The notes under the pieces: generated by a model
The model's input: the letters and a program-made list of their open reading frames with translations, nothing else
What the model was told of the DNA's origin: nothing
Databases searched by the model: none
Shown: piece by piece, positions 29,766 through 40,372 of the stretch
Layout of the letters: the number at the start of each line of letters is the position of its first letter
Numbering within the stretch: position 1 is the first letter of the stretch
Assembly (NCBI RefSeq): GCF_004342485.1
Contig: NZ_SMBU01000020.1
Coordinates: forward strand, 1-64,000
Source of the DNA: Roseateles saccharophilus
GTDB taxonomy: Bacteria > Pseudomonadota > Gammaproteobacteria > Burkholderiales > Burkholderiaceae_C
Direction: 5' to 3'
Length of the DNA: 64,000 nucleotides
Position numbers and translations under genes: made by a program

Positions 29766-30821
29766 ATGACCATTCTTGTAACCGGCGGCGCCGGCTTCAT
29801 CGGCAGCAACTTCGTGCTGGACTGGCTGCGCCAGTCCGACGAAACCGTCGTCAACCTCGATGCGCTGACCTACGCCGGCAATCTGGAAAACCTCGGCAGC
29901 CTGGATGGCGACTCACGCCACGTCTTCGTGAAGGGCGACATCTGCGATCGCGCCCTGGTCGACAGTCTGCTCGCCACGCGCAAGCCACGCGCCATCGTGC
30001 ACTTCGCGGCCGAGAGCCATGTGGACCGCTCCATCCATGGCCCCGGCGCCTTCATGAAGACGAATGTCGAGGGCACGTTCACGCTGCTCGAGGCGGCGCG
30101 GGCCTACTGGAGCGCGCTCGAGGGCGAGGCCAAGGCAGCCTTTCGCTTCCACCATGTCTCGACCGACGAGGTCTACGGCTCGCTCAAGCCCTCGGACCCG
30201 CCCTTCGCCGAGACCAACCCCTACGAGCCCAATAGCCCCTACTCGGCCAGCAAGGCCGCCAGCGACCACCTCGTGCGCGCCTGGCACCACACCTACGGCC
30301 TGCCGGTCGTCACGACCAACTGCTCGAACAACTACGGGCCCTATCACTTCCCGGAGAAGCTGATCCCGCTGATGATCGTCAACGCGCTCGCCGGCAAGCC
30401 CCTGCCTGTCTATGGCGACGGCCAGCAGATCCGCGACTGGCTCTACGTCACCGACCACTGCAGCGGCATCCGCGCCGTGCTGGCCGGCGGCAGGCCCGGC
30501 GAGACCTACAACATCGGCGGCTGGAACGAGAAGGCCAACATCGACATCGTCAAGACGGTCTGCGCACTGCTCGACGAACTCCGCCCTGCGCCCGAAGGCT
30601 CCTACGCCCGCCTGATCACCTATGTGAAGGACCGCCCGGGACACGACCGCCGCTACGCCATCGACGCACGCAAGATCGAGCGCGAACTCGGCTGGCGCCC
30701 CGCCGAGACCTTCGAGACCGGCATCCGCAAGACGGTGCAGTGGTACCTCAACCACCCCGACTGGGCTGCGCGCGTGCAGAGCGGCGCCTACCGCGACTGG
30801 GTCGCCAAGCAATACAGCTGA
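29766..30821 (+). CDS. rmlB: dTDP-glucose 4,6-dehydratase
   Basis: Makes dTDP-4-keto-6-deoxyglucose, the second step to dTDP-L-rhamnose. Starting at the ATG at 29766 gives 351 residues. The NAD motif is [10 protein letters not shown] (7-16). The active-site region shows H-V-S-T-D-E-V-Y-G and [12 protein letters not shown]. The [17 protein letters not shown] segment is diagnostic of RmlB. It is followed by rmlD, rmlA and rmlC with gaps of 4, 10 and 5 bp. Confidence 0.97.
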   Translation: MTILVTGGAGFIGSNFVLDWLRQSDETVVNLDALTYAGNLENLGSLDGDSRHVFVKGDICDRALVDSLLATRKPRAIVHFAAESHVDRSIHGPGAFMKTNVEGTFTLLEAARAYWSALEGEAKAAFRFHHVSTDEVYGSLKPSDPPFAETNPYEPNSPYSASKAASDHLVRAWHHTYGLPVVTTNCSNNYGPYHFPEKLIPLMIVNALAGKPLPVYGDGQQIRDWLYVTDHCSGIRAVLAGGRPGETYNIGGWNEKANIDIVKTVCALLDELRPAPEGSYARLITYVKDRPGHDRRYAIDARKIERELGWRPAETFETGIRKTVQWYLNHPDWAARVQSGAYRDWVAKQYS

Positions 30822-30825
30822 AGCG

Positions 30826-31707
30826 ATGAAGATTCTTCTTCTGGGCCCCGGCGGCCAGGTCGGCTGGGAGCTGCAGCGCTCGCTGGCCGTCGCCGGTGAG
30901 GTCGTCACGCTGGACCGCCGTCAGGGCGGCGACCTCGCCAACGGCGAGGCCCTGCTGGCGGCCGTACAGGCGGTGGCGCCCCAGGTCATCGTCAATGCCG
31001 CGGCCTACACGGCCGTCGACAAGGCCGAGAGCGAGCCCGAGCTGGCCCGCGCCATCAATGCCCGCGCGCCCGCCCTGCTGTCCATCGAGGCCCGCCGCAC
31101 CGGCGCGCTGCTGCTGCACTACTCGACCGATTACGTCTTCGACGGCAGCGGCGACCGCCCGCGCGACGAAGAAGCCGCCATCGCGCCGCTGAGCGTCTAC
31201 GGCAGCACCAAGGCCGAAGGCGAGGACGCGATCCGCGCCAGTGGCTGCCAGCACCTGATCCTGCGCACCAGCTGGGTCTATGCGGCGCGCGGCGGCAACT
31301 TCGCCAAGACCATGCTGCGCCTGGCCGCCGAGCGCGAGCAGCTCAAGGTCATTGCCGACCAGATCGGTGCACCGACCGGCGCCGACCTGCTGGCCGACCT
31401 GTCCGTGCACATGCTGCGCGCCGCACGCGTGAACCCGGCGCTGACCGGCACCTATCACGCGGTGGCCGGCGGCGAGACGAGCTGGCATGCCTATGCCTGC
31501 TTCGTCATCGAGTTCGCACGCCAGCGCGGTAAGCCTCTGAAGGTCGCGCCGGACCAGATCCTCGCCATCCCGACCAGCGACTACCCGACGCCGGCCCGAC
31601 GCCCGCTGAACTCACGCCTGTCCACCGCCAAGCTGCAGCAGCGCTTCGGCCTGACGCTGCCGCACTGGCAGCAGGGCGTCGAGCGCATGCTGAACGAAAT
31701 CCTCTGA
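30826..31707 (+). CDS. rmlD: dTDP-4-dehydrorhamnose reductase
   Basis: Carries out the final NAD(P)H-dependent reduction to dTDP-L-rhamnose. The 293 residues open with the reductase loop [12 protein letters not shown]. The T-D-Y-V-F-D-G segment and catalytic Y-G-S-T-K-A-E-G-E are present (about 103-131). Later R-T-S-W-V-Y and R-P-L-N-S-R-L-S-T complete the family pattern. It starts 4 bp after rmlB. Confidence 0.96.
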   Translation: MKILLLGPGGQVGWELQRSLAVAGEVVTLDRRQGGDLANGEALLAAVQAVAPQVIVNAAAYTAVDKAESEPELARAINARAPALLSIEARRTGALLLHYSTDYVFDGSGDRPRDEEAAIAPLSVYGSTKAEGEDAIRASGCQHLILRTSWVYAARGGNFAKTMLRLAAEREQLKVIADQIGAPTGADLLADLSVHMLRAARVNPALTGTYHAVAGGETSWHAYACFVIEFARQRGKPLKVAPDQILAIPTSDYPTPARRPLNSRLSTAKLQQRFGLTLPHWQQGVERMLNEIL

Positions 31708-31717
31708 AAGACCTTCC

Positions 31718-32602
31718 ATGAAGAACCGCAAGGGCATCATCCTCGCCGGAGGCTCCGGCACGCGGCTGCATCCGGCGACTCTCGCGGTCAGCAAGCAGCT
31801 GCTGCCGGTCTACGACAAGCCCATGGTCTATTACCCGCTGAGCACGCTGATGCTCGCGGGCATCCGCGACATCCTCTTGATCAGCACGCCGCAGGACACG
31901 CCGCGCTTCGAGGCCCTGTTCGGCGACGGCTCGCGCTGGGGCCTGAACATCAGCTACTGCGTGCAACCCAGCCCCGACGGCCTGGCCCAGGCCTTCATCC
32001 TCGGCCGCAACTTCGTTGATGACTCGCCCAGCGCCCTCGTGCTCGGCGACAACATCTTCTACGGCCACGATTTCGCCGGCCTGCTCGGCAATGCCACCGG
32101 CCGCGATGGCGGCGCCAGCGTCTTCGCCTATCACGTGCATGACCCGGAGCGCTATGGCGTCGTCGAGTTCGACGCGGCCCAGCGCGCGTTGTCCATCGAA
32201 GAGAAGCCCAAGGTTCCGAAGAGCAACTACGCCGTCACGGGCCTGTACTTCTACGACGAGCAGGTCTGCGACATCGCGGCCAGCATCAAGCCCAGCGCGC
32301 GCGGCGAGCTGGAGATCACCGACGTCAATGCCCAGTACCTGCGCCAGGGCCAGCTCAACGTCGAGATCATGGGCCGCGGCTATGCCTGGCTGGACACCGG
32401 TACGCACGACAGCCTGCTGGAGGCCGGCCAGTTCATCGCAACGCTTGAAAAGCGCCAGGGCCTGAAGGTGGCCTGCCCTGAGGAAATCGCCTTCCGATCC
32501 GGCTGGATCGACGCCGGCCAGCTCGAGGACCTGGCCCGGCCGCTGATCAAGAACGGCTACGGCCAATACCTGCTCAAGCTGCTGACCGAAAAAGCCTTCT
32601 GA
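31718..32602 (+). CDS. rmlA: Glucose-1-phosphate thymidylyltransferase
   Basis: Activates glucose-1-phosphate with dTTP to give dTDP-glucose, the first step of the rhamnose pathway. At 294 residues it is the short RmlA type. The nucleotide-binding start is [12 protein letters not shown] (9-20), with [11 protein letters not shown] directly after and L-G-D-N-I-F-Y-G-H further on. C-terminal E-I-A-F-R-S-G-W-I also matches. It sits 10 bp after rmlD. Confidence 0.97.
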   Translation: MKNRKGIILAGGSGTRLHPATLAVSKQLLPVYDKPMVYYPLSTLMLAGIRDILLISTPQDTPRFEALFGDGSRWGLNISYCVQPSPDGLAQAFILGRNFVDDSPSALVLGDNIFYGHDFAGLLGNATGRDGGASVFAYHVHDPERYGVVEFDAAQRALSIEEKPKVPKSNYAVTGLYFYDEQVCDIAASIKPSARGELEITDVNAQYLRQGQLNVEIMGRGYAWLDTGTHDSLLEAGQFIATLEKRQGLKVACPEEIAFRSGWIDAGQLEDLARPLIKNGYGQYLLKLLTEKAF

Positions 32603-32607
32603 TCCCG

Positions 32608-33159
32608 ATGCAAGTCACACCCACCGCCCTGCCCGAAGTCCTGCTGATCCAACCCAAGGTCTTCGGCGACGCTCGCGGCTTCTTCATGGAAAGCTGGAAC
32701 GAGGCGCGCTTCAACGACGCGCTCGGCCACGAAGTTCATTTCGTGCAGGACAACCATTCGCGCTCGTCGCGCGGCGTGCTGCGCGGCCTGCACTACCAGT
32801 TGGCCCCGCATGCGCAGGGCAAGCTGGTGCGCTGCGTGTCCGGCGCCGTCTTCGATGTCGCCGTGGACATGCGCCGCTCCAGCCCGAATTTCGGGCGCTG
32901 GGTCGGCTTCGAGCTGTCTGCCGAGAACCAGCGCCAGATGTGGATTCCTCCGGGCTTCGCACACGGCTTCGTCGTCGTCAGCGAGACCGCCGACTTCCTC
33001 TACAAGACCAGCGGCCGCTATGCGCCCGAATGCGAAGGCGCCGTGCGCTGGGACGACCCCAGCATCGGCGTGGCTTGGCCGCTGGACGATATTACGCCGC
33101 AGCTGTCCACCAAGGACGTCGCCGCACCGCTGCTGGCCGACGCGAAGACTTTCGACTGA
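32608..33159 (+). CDS. rmlC: dTDP-4-dehydrorhamnose 3,5-epimerase
   Basis: Epimerises the 4-keto sugar at C3 and C5 before RmlD reduction. The 183-residue cupin shows F-x-E-S-W-N-E near 30-36 and N-H-S-R-S-S-R-G-V-L-R-G-L-H-Y-Q (about 50-65), which contains the catalytic histidine region. It is the last gene of the plus-strand arm. The next gene, uppP, is convergent, 106 bp away, and no strong intrinsic terminator is seen in the gap. Confidence 0.96.
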   Translation: MQVTPTALPEVLLIQPKVFGDARGFFMESWNEARFNDALGHEVHFVQDNHSRSSRGVLRGLHYQLAPHAQGKLVRCVSGAVFDVAVDMRRSSPNFGRWVGFELSAENQRQMWIPPGFAHGFVVVSETADFLYKTSGRYAPECEGAVRWDDPSIGVAWPLDDITPQLSTKDVAAPLLADAKTFD

Positions 33160-33265
33160 AGTTTCGCGTCGACCGAATGCTCCGGGGGCTGGAGGTAGCG
33201 ATGCCGATCTGTTTCGTTGCTCGCGCTCACGTCACGGCCGGCTGCGAGGCGCGGGCTCGATGAGC

Positions 33266-34111
33266 TCAGTTGCCCAACCAGAAGACGAATGCGGCAGCCA
33301 CAAGGCAATAGCCACCAAAGAAGTGCCAGCGATCGGTCTGCAGCCAGCGTGAAAGCCAACGCAGCGCGACGAGACCGGCGAGAAAGCTGAAGGCCGCGCC
33401 AAGCAGACTCGGCCCAATCCAGCTCATCGTCTGTTGCGCCTGGCCGGCAGGCATCGCGGCGTTGGCATGGACGATGCGCAGGACTTCCTTCACGATCACG
33501 GCCGGGGTCAGCACCACCGCGAGGGCAAAGCTGAATTCTTCGGCACGGTTGCGCGCAACGCCGCAAACGAGCCCGGTGGAGATCGTTGCACCCGAGCGCG
33601 AGAAGCCACGAAACGGCAGGCACAACCCCTGCACAGCGCCGATGATCAGGGCTCGCCCCGTCGACAGAGGCTGGGTGCCCTCGCGAATTCGCGACGACAC
33701 GATGATCAACAGGCCGGCGGCGGCCAGCGCCGCGGCCATCAAACGGCTGTTGCCGAACAGGTGCTCGATCTCGAAGGTCGAGGGATTGGTCGCGAACTGG
33801 TGTTTGATCACGGCTTGCAAGCCAAGCCCCACGATGCCGGTTGCGACAGTCGCGACGGCCAGTTGGACAACGGTGCGGCTCAGCGCCTGCTTCGACGAGA
33901 AATAGGCCTGCTTCCAAGCCGTCCAGAAATAGACGATCACCGCGAACATGGTGCCGGTGTGCAGCATGACGAGTAGCAAGGTCATCTCTGGGCTGGTGGG
34001 GTCGAGCCCCATCAGTTTTTCGGCGGTGATGACATGGGCAGAGCTCGAGACGGGCAAAAGCTCGGCGATGCCCTGGATGACGGCCAGGATGACAATCTGC
34101 AAAACATTCAT
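33266..34111 (-). CDS. uppP: Undecaprenyl-diphosphate phosphatase
   Basis: A 281-residue BacA-type inner-membrane phosphatase that recycles undecaprenyl pyrophosphate to the monophosphate needed by the initiating transferase. It has about eight hydrophobic segments. The first active-site motif is Q-G-I-A-E-L-L-P-V-S-S-S-A-H (13-26). The second is F-S-R-S-G-A-T-I-S near the middle, but preceded by L-P-F-R-G rather than the commoner P-G. The start at 34111 follows the family N terminus. A copy inside an exopolysaccharide locus suggests a supply role for carrier lipid; whether a second housekeeping copy exists elsewhere cannot be seen. Confidence 0.9.
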   Translation of the reverse strand: MNVLQIVILAVIQGIAELLPVSSSAHVITAEKLMGLDPTSPEMTLLLVMLHTGTMFAVIVYFWTAWKQAYFSSKQALSRTVVQLAVATVATGIVGLGLQAVIKHQFATNPSTFEIEHLFGNSRLMAAALAAAGLLIIVSSRIREGTQPLSTGRALIIGAVQGLCLPFRGFSRSGATISTGLVCGVARNRAEEFSFALAVVLTPAVIVKEVLRIVHANAAMPAGQAQQTMSWIGPSLLGAAFSFLAGLVALRWLSRWLQTDRWHFFGGYCLVAAAFVFWLGN

Positions 34112-34362
34112 GGGGCAGCGGGGGCGAAATGAAGGCTCCTCCAACATGGGCTTGCAGAGGGCGCGCCATGATAGTTCGCCAGCATGGCTGCTCCAGCTCC
34201 GCGATGGCCCCAGGGGTGCGGGCACAGGCGCCGACCGCCATCGGACCCATTCAGCGACGCAGTGATGTCGACACGCGGCGCAAAGTCATCGCTGTCAGCC
34301 CTGTGCAATAGCCGCCAGCGATTTGCCCCGGACGGGTCGACAAGGCAGTCGGCCGGCCGAAA

Positions 34363-36765
34363 TCAGCCGACAAAGCGGATGAACTGAGCCGAAGTCCAGA
34401 CCTTGCTGTCGTCGCGCTGGCGCCCATGCACATAGACCGGGCGGTGGCCGAACGGCGCATTGGTGGCGTCGACCGTGAATTCACCGCTCACTTCCCTGGG
34501 CAGGGGCTGGTCGGTCAACCGCTCCAGCGCAACGAACAGCTCGGTGCCGCCGAGCTCCAGCCGCAATTCGCCGTCCCTCAGCAGGTCGGCGCCGGCCACC
34601 TCCCAATGCACGCTCGGTGCATGGACGAAGGGGTTGCGCTGGCGGGGATCCCCAACCTTGACGTACCCGTCGATCGTCACGTCGACGATCAATCGCAGGT
34701 GTTTCAGGTCGGAAACTTCGAGCTCGATGCTGTCGGCGTCACCATAGGTGTCGCTGTGAAACACGATGTCGGTCAGGCCCTCGCGCCAGCACGCTTCCTC
34801 GGCATGCTCGAAGCCGTGGCTGCCGAAGCGCAGCAAGGTGGCGCCCAGAACGCTCAAGCGGCCACGCCATGCCGCCCAGCGGTAGCGATCACGTATGCGT
34901 GAGCCCCCCCAGCGCAGGCGGATACGACGCTCGCTATAGCCGCACTCCGCATGCAGGTTGCGCCGCCAGATTGGCCCCGTGTGGTCGCAGATGAGGACTT
35001 CGTCCCAGCCAGCGTCTCCGAGGAAGCGGTATTGCAGCCGCGCCGGCCCCTCGTGGCTGAATTCGTCCCCCTGAAGATGGCCGCCACAGCTCAAAAACGC
35101 CGCGCTGTGCTCACCGGTGGTCGCCCAGGTGCGGCGTGCACGCAGGGCGCGGCCGACGCTGACGCGATCCAGCGTGTCGGCAATCACGCCGGTCAAGCCG
35201 CCGCGCACGCCGAAGACCTGCACGCCCGGCGCCCCACCCCCGGGGCGGCCTCTGTGCTCGTCGCCGCTCGCAGCCACGCCGATGCGATAGCCGCGCGAGA
35301 TCACGTCGTGATAGAGCCACCCGAAATGCCCCCACGATGAGGCGATCTCCACGAGCCGCTCCAACTCGGGATGGTGCCAGTCAGGGATGTAGCGGCGCCC
35401 GCCGACATGCGGCATCACCAGATGCGTCTCGGCCTCGGCGACATAGGCCCCCCACAGTTCCTCCACGGGCCAGCGCCCAAGCTCAACGGCGTGGCTGCGC
35501 ATGTCCTCATTCCAGAGCAGCGTACGGTTGTGCTCGCCGCGCGCGTTGTACGGGAAGTCCGGCTTCGTATCACCAAGGAACACCACGTTATGGTCGCCAC
35601 CGGCCGTGGAACTGCCGCACCACTCCTGCACGGGGTAAGCGACGAACTTGCCAGGCTCGTTGACCGCCTCCACCGCCTGCAGGCCGAGCTGCCAGTTGTC
35701 ATCGGTGATCTGGAAATCGTTGGCGGTGTAGCCGAGCACATCGATGCCACCGATGTCACGCGCGTAGGTGGCGTTGTAGGCGGGACTGTTCGTGCCCACC
35801 GTATCGTGCGCATGCACGTGCAGGTCTGCGTACAGCGCGCGCGGCGCCGGATGGTCGGCGGCGACGCTCAGCCAGGCGCGTGACGGCGCGATATCGGGCC
35901 GACTCTCGGCATGCACGTCGATGCGGTATTCGCCTGCAGGCAGTTGCAGATCCTCCACGCCCACGCTGGCCCACCCTGAGGCAGGCCAAGGCAGCAGATT
36001 GCTCTGCACCAGATCGTCGCCTCGATAAACGGCAATGCACGCCCGGCCATCTTTGACATGGCAGGGGTTGCCCCAGCGGTCCTGCAGCGTGATTCGCCAA
36101 CGCGTGGAGACCCCGGGCTTCGCGAAGCGCGGTCCCTGCAGCGACACGCGCTCCGGCTTGCCGACGACCACCTTGATGCCAAGATCGCCCGGCACGGCGA
36201 CGAAGCGCGAGGTGCCGAGCGGGTCCACGTAGGCTCTGAAGCGAAAGCCGTCCTCAACGAAGGTCTGCACGCGCGTGCCGGGCCCGCCACAGCGGCGATC
36301 ACCGAGCCGCACGACGATGTGATCACCGGCATTGAGGTAGCCATCGACCACGTCAACGATCACCGCCTTCTGGAAAGGCCGCTCGTGCCCTTTCTGGTCG
36401 AAGCGCACGCTCAGCGCCTGCACGGTGGCGGGGGTCTGGCCCGGCAACAGCGGCGCAGCGCAGTACTCGGCAGAGATGTAGTTCGCTGCGGCCGGGTCGG
36501 TGGTCTGGAACAAGGCCCAGTCGGAATAGAACTTGAACGTCAGCTTGAACCAAGCACCGTCGGCGATGCCGGACGCGCCCACCTCGTAGTCGATGACGAT
36601 CTCCTGCCAACTGCCCGCCTCGATCTCGTCCACATTGCAATGCAGGCGCCCGCCGAAGGGCAGCGACTTGATGCGCTCGTAGATGCCAACTGGCGCGTGG
36701 TGTGGCCCGAGCCGCTGCTTCAGCGACTCGGCATCGTTGCGAGTGTCGTGCGATGGCGATGTCAT
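34363..36765 (-). CDS. DUF3604 family protein
   Basis: An 800-residue protein of the DUF3604 family, function not established. The N-terminal 300 residues look beta-rich and immunoglobulin-like. Then comes a PHP/amidohydrolase-like core: L-Y-A-D-L-H-V-H-A-H-D (H316, H318, H320), G-G-D-H-N-V-V-F-L-G-D, H-V-G-G-R-R-Y and A-S-G-D-E-H-R-G-R-P, all likely metal ligands. It has no signal peptide. I use the ATG at 36765; a TTG ten codons earlier is less likely. It is divergent from the Bug gene across 155 bp. Neither gene has an obvious task in polymer synthesis. Confidence 0.8.
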   Translation of the reverse strand: MTSPSHDTRNDAESLKQRLGPHHAPVGIYERIKSLPFGGRLHCNVDEIEAGSWQEIVIDYEVGASGIADGAWFKLTFKFYSDWALFQTTDPAAANYISAEYCAAPLLPGQTPATVQALSVRFDQKGHERPFQKAVIVDVVDGYLNAGDHIVVRLGDRRCGGPGTRVQTFVEDGFRFRAYVDPLGTSRFVAVPGDLGIKVVVGKPERVSLQGPRFAKPGVSTRWRITLQDRWGNPCHVKDGRACIAVYRGDDLVQSNLLPWPASGWASVGVEDLQLPAGEYRIDVHAESRPDIAPSRAWLSVAADHPAPRALYADLHVHAHDTVGTNSPAYNATYARDIGGIDVLGYTANDFQITDDNWQLGLQAVEAVNEPGKFVAYPVQEWCGSSTAGGDHNVVFLGDTKPDFPYNARGEHNRTLLWNEDMRSHAVELGRWPVEELWGAYVAEAETHLVMPHVGGRRYIPDWHHPELERLVEIASSWGHFGWLYHDVISRGYRIGVAASGDEHRGRPGGGAPGVQVFGVRGGLTGVIADTLDRVSVGRALRARRTWATTGEHSAAFLSCGGHLQGDEFSHEGPARLQYRFLGDAGWDEVLICDHTGPIWRRNLHAECGYSERRIRLRWGGSRIRDRYRWAAWRGRLSVLGATLLRFGSHGFEHAEEACWREGLTDIVFHSDTYGDADSIELEVSDLKHLRLIVDVTIDGYVKVGDPRQRNPFVHAPSVHWEVAGADLLRDGELRLELGGTELFVALERLTDQPLPREVSGEFTVDATNAPFGHRPVYVHGRQRDDSKVWTSAQFIRFVG

Positions 36766-36920
36766 CGATCGGTGTCGTTGAAATTGATCCAGCAAATCCT
36801 AGGGGCGCTCGTCGGGGACCGCATCGCCGCAATGCGCATAAGCAAGGACCGAAATCGAGCTTCACGGCGAGGCCGGTCATCACGACGATCGCCGCCTCCC
36901 GAGTCTTCTGATCCTGGTTC

Positions 36921-37901
36921 ATGTCCATCGCATCCGCTGCCTGCAGGTCCCTGGCAATGCTCGCCGCAACCCTCTTCGCAACCGCATGCGCCGCCCAGGC
37001 GGAGTCCTATCCGGCCAAGACCGTGCGTGTGGTGGTGCACAACAACCCGGGCAGCGCCCAGGACGTCGCGGCACGGCAAATCAGCCGTCGCCTCAGCGAG
37101 GCGTTCGGCAAGGCCTTCGTGGTGGACAACCGGCCCGGAGGCGGCGGCATCACGGGCACGGACGTGGTCGCCAGGGCAGCCGCTGACGGGCTTACGTTGC
37201 TCGTGGCCGGCGATGGGCCCATCACCATCCTGCCGAACCTGGGAACGTCGCTGCCGTACGACCCCCGGCGCGATCTGGTGCCCGTCGTGTCGCTGGGCGA
37301 AGTGGACTTCGTGCTGGTGACGCATCCGAAGACGGGCTGGCGCACGCTGGCCGACTTCGTGAATGCGGCACGTCAGCACCCCGGCCGCTACAACTACGCA
37401 TCAGCGGGCAATGGCAGCCCACAGCATCTGGCAGCCGAGCAGCTGAAACAGGTGGCCGGCATACAGGTGACCCACATCCCCTATGGCGGGGGCCCCGCGG
37501 GTCTCACCGGCGTGCTCTCCCAGGACGTGGATGTGATGTTCATTGCGATCGCGCCGGCCTTGCAACTGATCCAGGGCGGCAAGCTGGTCGCGCTGGCCGT
37601 CGGCGGCGACAGCGCCGACCCCGTGCTGCCGGGCATACCGCCGGTGGCCAACACCTACAAGGGGTTTCGTGGCGGCACCTGGCTCGGCCTTTTTGCTCCG
37701 ACCGGCACGCCACCGGCCGTGCTGCAGCGCCTGAGCGCCGAAACCACGCGCGCGCTCGCCGAGCCCTCGCTGCGTGGCCAACTGCTTGCACAAGGCATTC
37801 GCCCGACCGGCTACCAGCAACCACAGTTCCGGTTTGCGCTGGAGGCCGAGTCCAAAAAGTACGCGCTGCTGCTGAAGTCAGCCGGTATCCATGCCGATTG
37901 A
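36921..37901 (+). CDS. Bug/TctC family periplasmic solute-binding protein
   Basis: A 326-residue exported substrate-binding protein of the Bug (TctC) family, greatly expanded in Burkholderiales. A signal peptide covers residues 1-27 (S-L-A-M-L-A-A-T-L-F-A-T-A, cut near A-Q-A). The mature start, Y-P-A-K-T-V-R-V-V-V, and the V-D-N-R-P-G-G-G-G-I-T-G-T segment are typical, as is Y-A-S-A-G-N-G-S-P-Q-H-L-A. No TctA/TctB membrane genes lie nearby. The ligand is unknown, probably a carboxylate. It converges on ugd with a 34-bp gap. Confidence 0.93.
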   Translation: MSIASAACRSLAMLAATLFATACAAQAESYPAKTVRVVVHNNPGSAQDVAARQISRRLSEAFGKAFVVDNRPGGGGITGTDVVARAAADGLTLLVAGDGPITILPNLGTSLPYDPRRDLVPVVSLGEVDFVLVTHPKTGWRTLADFVNAARQHPGRYNYASAGNGSPQHLAAEQLKQVAGIQVTHIPYGGGPAGLTGVLSQDVDVMFIAIAPALQLIQGGKLVALAVGGDSADPVLPGIPPVANTYKGFRGGTWLGLFAPTGTPPAVLQRLSAETTRALAEPSLRGQLLAQGIRPTGYQQPQFRFALEAESKKYALLLKSAGIHAD

Positions 37902-37935
37902 TGTCGGCACGAGTGGCGGACCTGCAAGTGCAGCC

Positions 37936-39261
37936 TCAGCCGCGGCCAATGCCCCGGTACTCGATCCCCAGCGTCTTCATCAGCTTGGGGTCGTAGAGAT
38001 TGCGGCCGTCGAAGACCACGGGCGCCTTCAAGGTGCTCTTGATCGCGTCGAAGTCCGGCGTGCGGAACTCCTTCCACTCGGTCACGATCAGCAGCGCATC
38101 GGCGCCCTGCAACGCGGCTTCGGCGCGCTCGACCAGGCTCACGTCGTCGCGCGGGCCCAGCACGCGGGACGCTTCCGCCATTGACACCGGGTCGTAGGCC
38201 GCGACCGTCGCGCCGCGCTTCGTCAGCTCGTCAATGACGACCAGGGACGGCGCCTCGCGCATGTCGTCGGTGTTGGGCTTGAAGGCCAGGCCCCAGACCG
38301 CGAAGCGGCGGCCCTTCAGGTCCGCGCCGAAGCGCTCGACCACCTTGTCCACCAGCACGCGCTTCTGCCGCTCGTTGGCCTCTTCCACGGCCGTGAGCAC
38401 CTTCAGCGGAATGCCGCTGTCGGCCGCCGTCCTCACCAGGGCCTTCACGTCCTTGGGGAAGCAGGAGCCGCCGTAGCCCGTGCCGGCATAGAGGAACTGG
38501 TAGCCGATGCGCGTGTCGCTGCCGATGCCGCGGCGCACCAGGTCGATGTCGGCGCCCACGCGCTCCGCCAGCAGTGCCAGCTCGTTCATGAAGCTGATGC
38601 GTGTGGCCAGCATCGCGTTGGCCGCGTACTTGGTGAGCTCCGCGCTGCGCACGTCCATCACCAGCATGCGGTCCTGGGTGCGGTTGAAGGGCGAGTAGAT
38701 GGCGCGCATCAGCAGCGTGGCCTGCTCGTCGTCGGAGCCGATGATGACGCGGTCCGGCTTCATGAAGTCCTCGACGGCCGCGCCTTCCTTCAGGAACTCG
38801 GGGTTGGAGACAACCGCATATGGCGTGTCTCCGATGCCACGCTTGTCCAGCTCCTCCTGGATGGCTGCACGCACCTTGTCGGCCGTGCCGACCGGTACCG
38901 TGCTCTTGTCGACGATGACCTTGTAGTCCGTCATGCGCCGGCCGATCGAACGGGCCGCAGCGACGACGTACTGCAGGTCGGCCGAGCCATCCTCGTCCGG
39001 GGGCGTACCTACGCCCACGAAGAGCAGCGTGCCGTGTTGCACAGCATGGTCAACGTCCGTCGTGAACTGCAGGCGGCCTGCGGCCACATTGCGTTTCACC
39101 ACTTCCTCCAGCCCCGGCTCGTGGATGGGGATGCCACCCTCGTTCAGGATCCGGATCTTCTCCGGGTTCACGTCCAGGCAGACGACGTGATTGCCCATCT
39201 CGGCCAGGCATGCGCCCGTAACCAAGCCCACATACCCAGCGCCGATGGCGGTGACTTTCAT
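37936..39261 (-). CDS. ugd: UDP-glucose 6-dehydrogenase
   Basis: Oxidises UDP-glucose to UDP-glucuronate. The 441 residues contain the NAD loop [10 protein letters not shown] (7-16), K-S-T-V-P-V-G-T, and the catalytic cysteine C267 in Y-G-G-S-C-F-P-K-D. The C-terminal domain has [12 protein letters not shown]. It is 65 bp from capI on the same strand, and the two enzymes act in series to give UDP-galacturonate. Confidence 0.97.
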   Translation of the reverse strand: MKVTAIGAGYVGLVTGACLAEMGNHVVCLDVNPEKIRILNEGGIPIHEPGLEEVVKRNVAAGRLQFTTDVDHAVQHGTLLFVGVGTPPDEDGSADLQYVVAAARSIGRRMTDYKVIVDKSTVPVGTADKVRAAIQEELDKRGIGDTPYAVVSNPEFLKEGAAVEDFMKPDRVIIGSDDEQATLLMRAIYSPFNRTQDRMLVMDVRSAELTKYAANAMLATRISFMNELALLAERVGADIDLVRRGIGSDTRIGYQFLYAGTGYGGSCFPKDVKALVRTAADSGIPLKVLTAVEEANERQKRVLVDKVVERFGADLKGRRFAVWGLAFKPNTDDMREAPSLVVIDELTKRGATVAAYDPVSMAEASRVLGPRDDVSLVERAEAALQGADALLIVTEWKEFRTPDFDAIKSTLKAPVVFDGRNLYDPKLMKTLGIEYRGIGRG

Positions 39262-39326
39262 TGCTCGTCCTTGCTCAGAAGCGGTTCATGCGTTTGTAAC
39301 GCGACAACGTGACAGGGACGTGGAGG

Positions 39327-40334
39327 TCAGACCTTGTAGTAGTTCCGGTACCAGGCGACGAAGCGCTGGATGCCCTCGGGCACGGGCATCGCGGGGCGGA
39401 ACCCCGTCCAGGCCGCCAGCTCCTCCACGTCCGCGTGCGTGGCCGGCACGTCGCCGTCCTGCATGGGCAGGAAGTTCTTCACCGCCTCGCGGCCGACCGA
39501 CTGCTCGATGGCCTCGATGAAGCTCATCAGCTGGATAGGCGCGTGGTTGCCGATGTTGAAGACGCGGTAGGGCGCGCTGGAGCGCGCCGGGTCGGCCTGA
39601 TCGGGGTCGTAGCCGGGGTCCGCGGTCGCGGTGCGGTCCAGCACCCGCACGACGCCTTCGGCGATGTCGTCGATATAGGTGAAGTCGCGGATCATCTTGC
39701 CGTGGTTGAACACGTTGATGGGCCGCCCTTCGATGATGGCCTTGGTGAACAGGAACAGCGCCATGTCCGGCCGGCCCCAGGGCCCGTAGACCGTGAAGAA
39801 GCGCAGGCCCGTGGTGGGCAGCCCGAACAGATGCGAATAGGTGTGGGCCATCAGCTCGTTGGCCTTCTTCGTCGCGGCGTAGAGGCTGATGGGGTGGTCG
39901 ACGCTGTGATGCTCCGAGAACGGCATCAGCGTGTTGCCGCCGTAGACGCTGGAGCTGGACGCATAGGCCAGATGCTGCACGCCACCGTGGCGGCAGCCTT
40001 CCAGGATGTTCGTGAAGCCGACGATGTTGCTGTCGATGTAGGCGTGCGGGTTCTCGATGGAATAGCGCACGCCGGCCTGGGCAGCGAGGTGCACAACGCG
40101 GTCGAAGCCCTGCTCGGCAAAGAGCTTGGCCATGCCTTCGCGGTCCGCCACGTCCATCTTCACGAAGCTGAAGCCGGGCTTGTCCGTCAGGCGAGCCAGG
40201 CGGTCATGCTTGAGCTGGGGCGAGTAGTAGTCGTTCAGGTTGTCCAGGCCGACGACCTGGTCACCGCGCGCCAGCAGGATCTGGCTGACGTGCATGCCGA
40301 TGAAGCCGGCGGCGCCGGTGACGAGAACTTTCAC
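39327..40334 (-). CDS. UDP-glucuronate 4-epimerase (CapI type)
   Basis: Predicted to convert UDP-glucuronate to UDP-galacturonate. The 335-residue short-chain dehydrogenase opens with [13 protein letters not shown], has [10 protein letters not shown] and [13 protein letters not shown] (catalytic Y and K), then [14 protein letters not shown], the pattern of CapI-like epimerases. A GTG at 40334 is the start: it gives the family N terminus and is preceded by AGGAGGG at seven nt. The in-frame ATG/GTG choices further upstream have no such support. Confidence 0.9.
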   Translation of the reverse strand: MKVLVTGAAGFIGMHVSQILLARGDQVVGLDNLNDYYSPQLKHDRLARLTDKPGFSFVKMDVADREGMAKLFAEQGFDRVVHLAAQAGVRYSIENPHAYIDSNIVGFTNILEGCRHGGVQHLAYASSSSVYGGNTLMPFSEHHSVDHPISLYAATKKANELMAHTYSHLFGLPTTGLRFFTVYGPWGRPDMALFLFTKAIIEGRPINVFNHGKMIRDFTYIDDIAEGVVRVLDRTATADPGYDPDQADPARSSAPYRVFNIGNHAPIQLMSFIEAIEQSVGREAVKNFLPMQDGDVPATHADVEELAAWTGFRPAMPVPEGIQRFVAWYRNYYKV

Positions 40335-40341
40335 TGCAGAA

Positions 40342-40348
40342 CCCTCCT
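40342..40348 (-). promoter_or_regulatory. Ribosome binding site fixing the GTG start
   Basis: The minus strand reads AGGAGGG followed by seven nt and then GTG at 40334. It settles the start of the uronate epimerase gene over longer open-frame options. Confidence 0.8.
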
Positions 40349-40372
40349 GAAGAGTCGAGGATTCTCGCCGCT

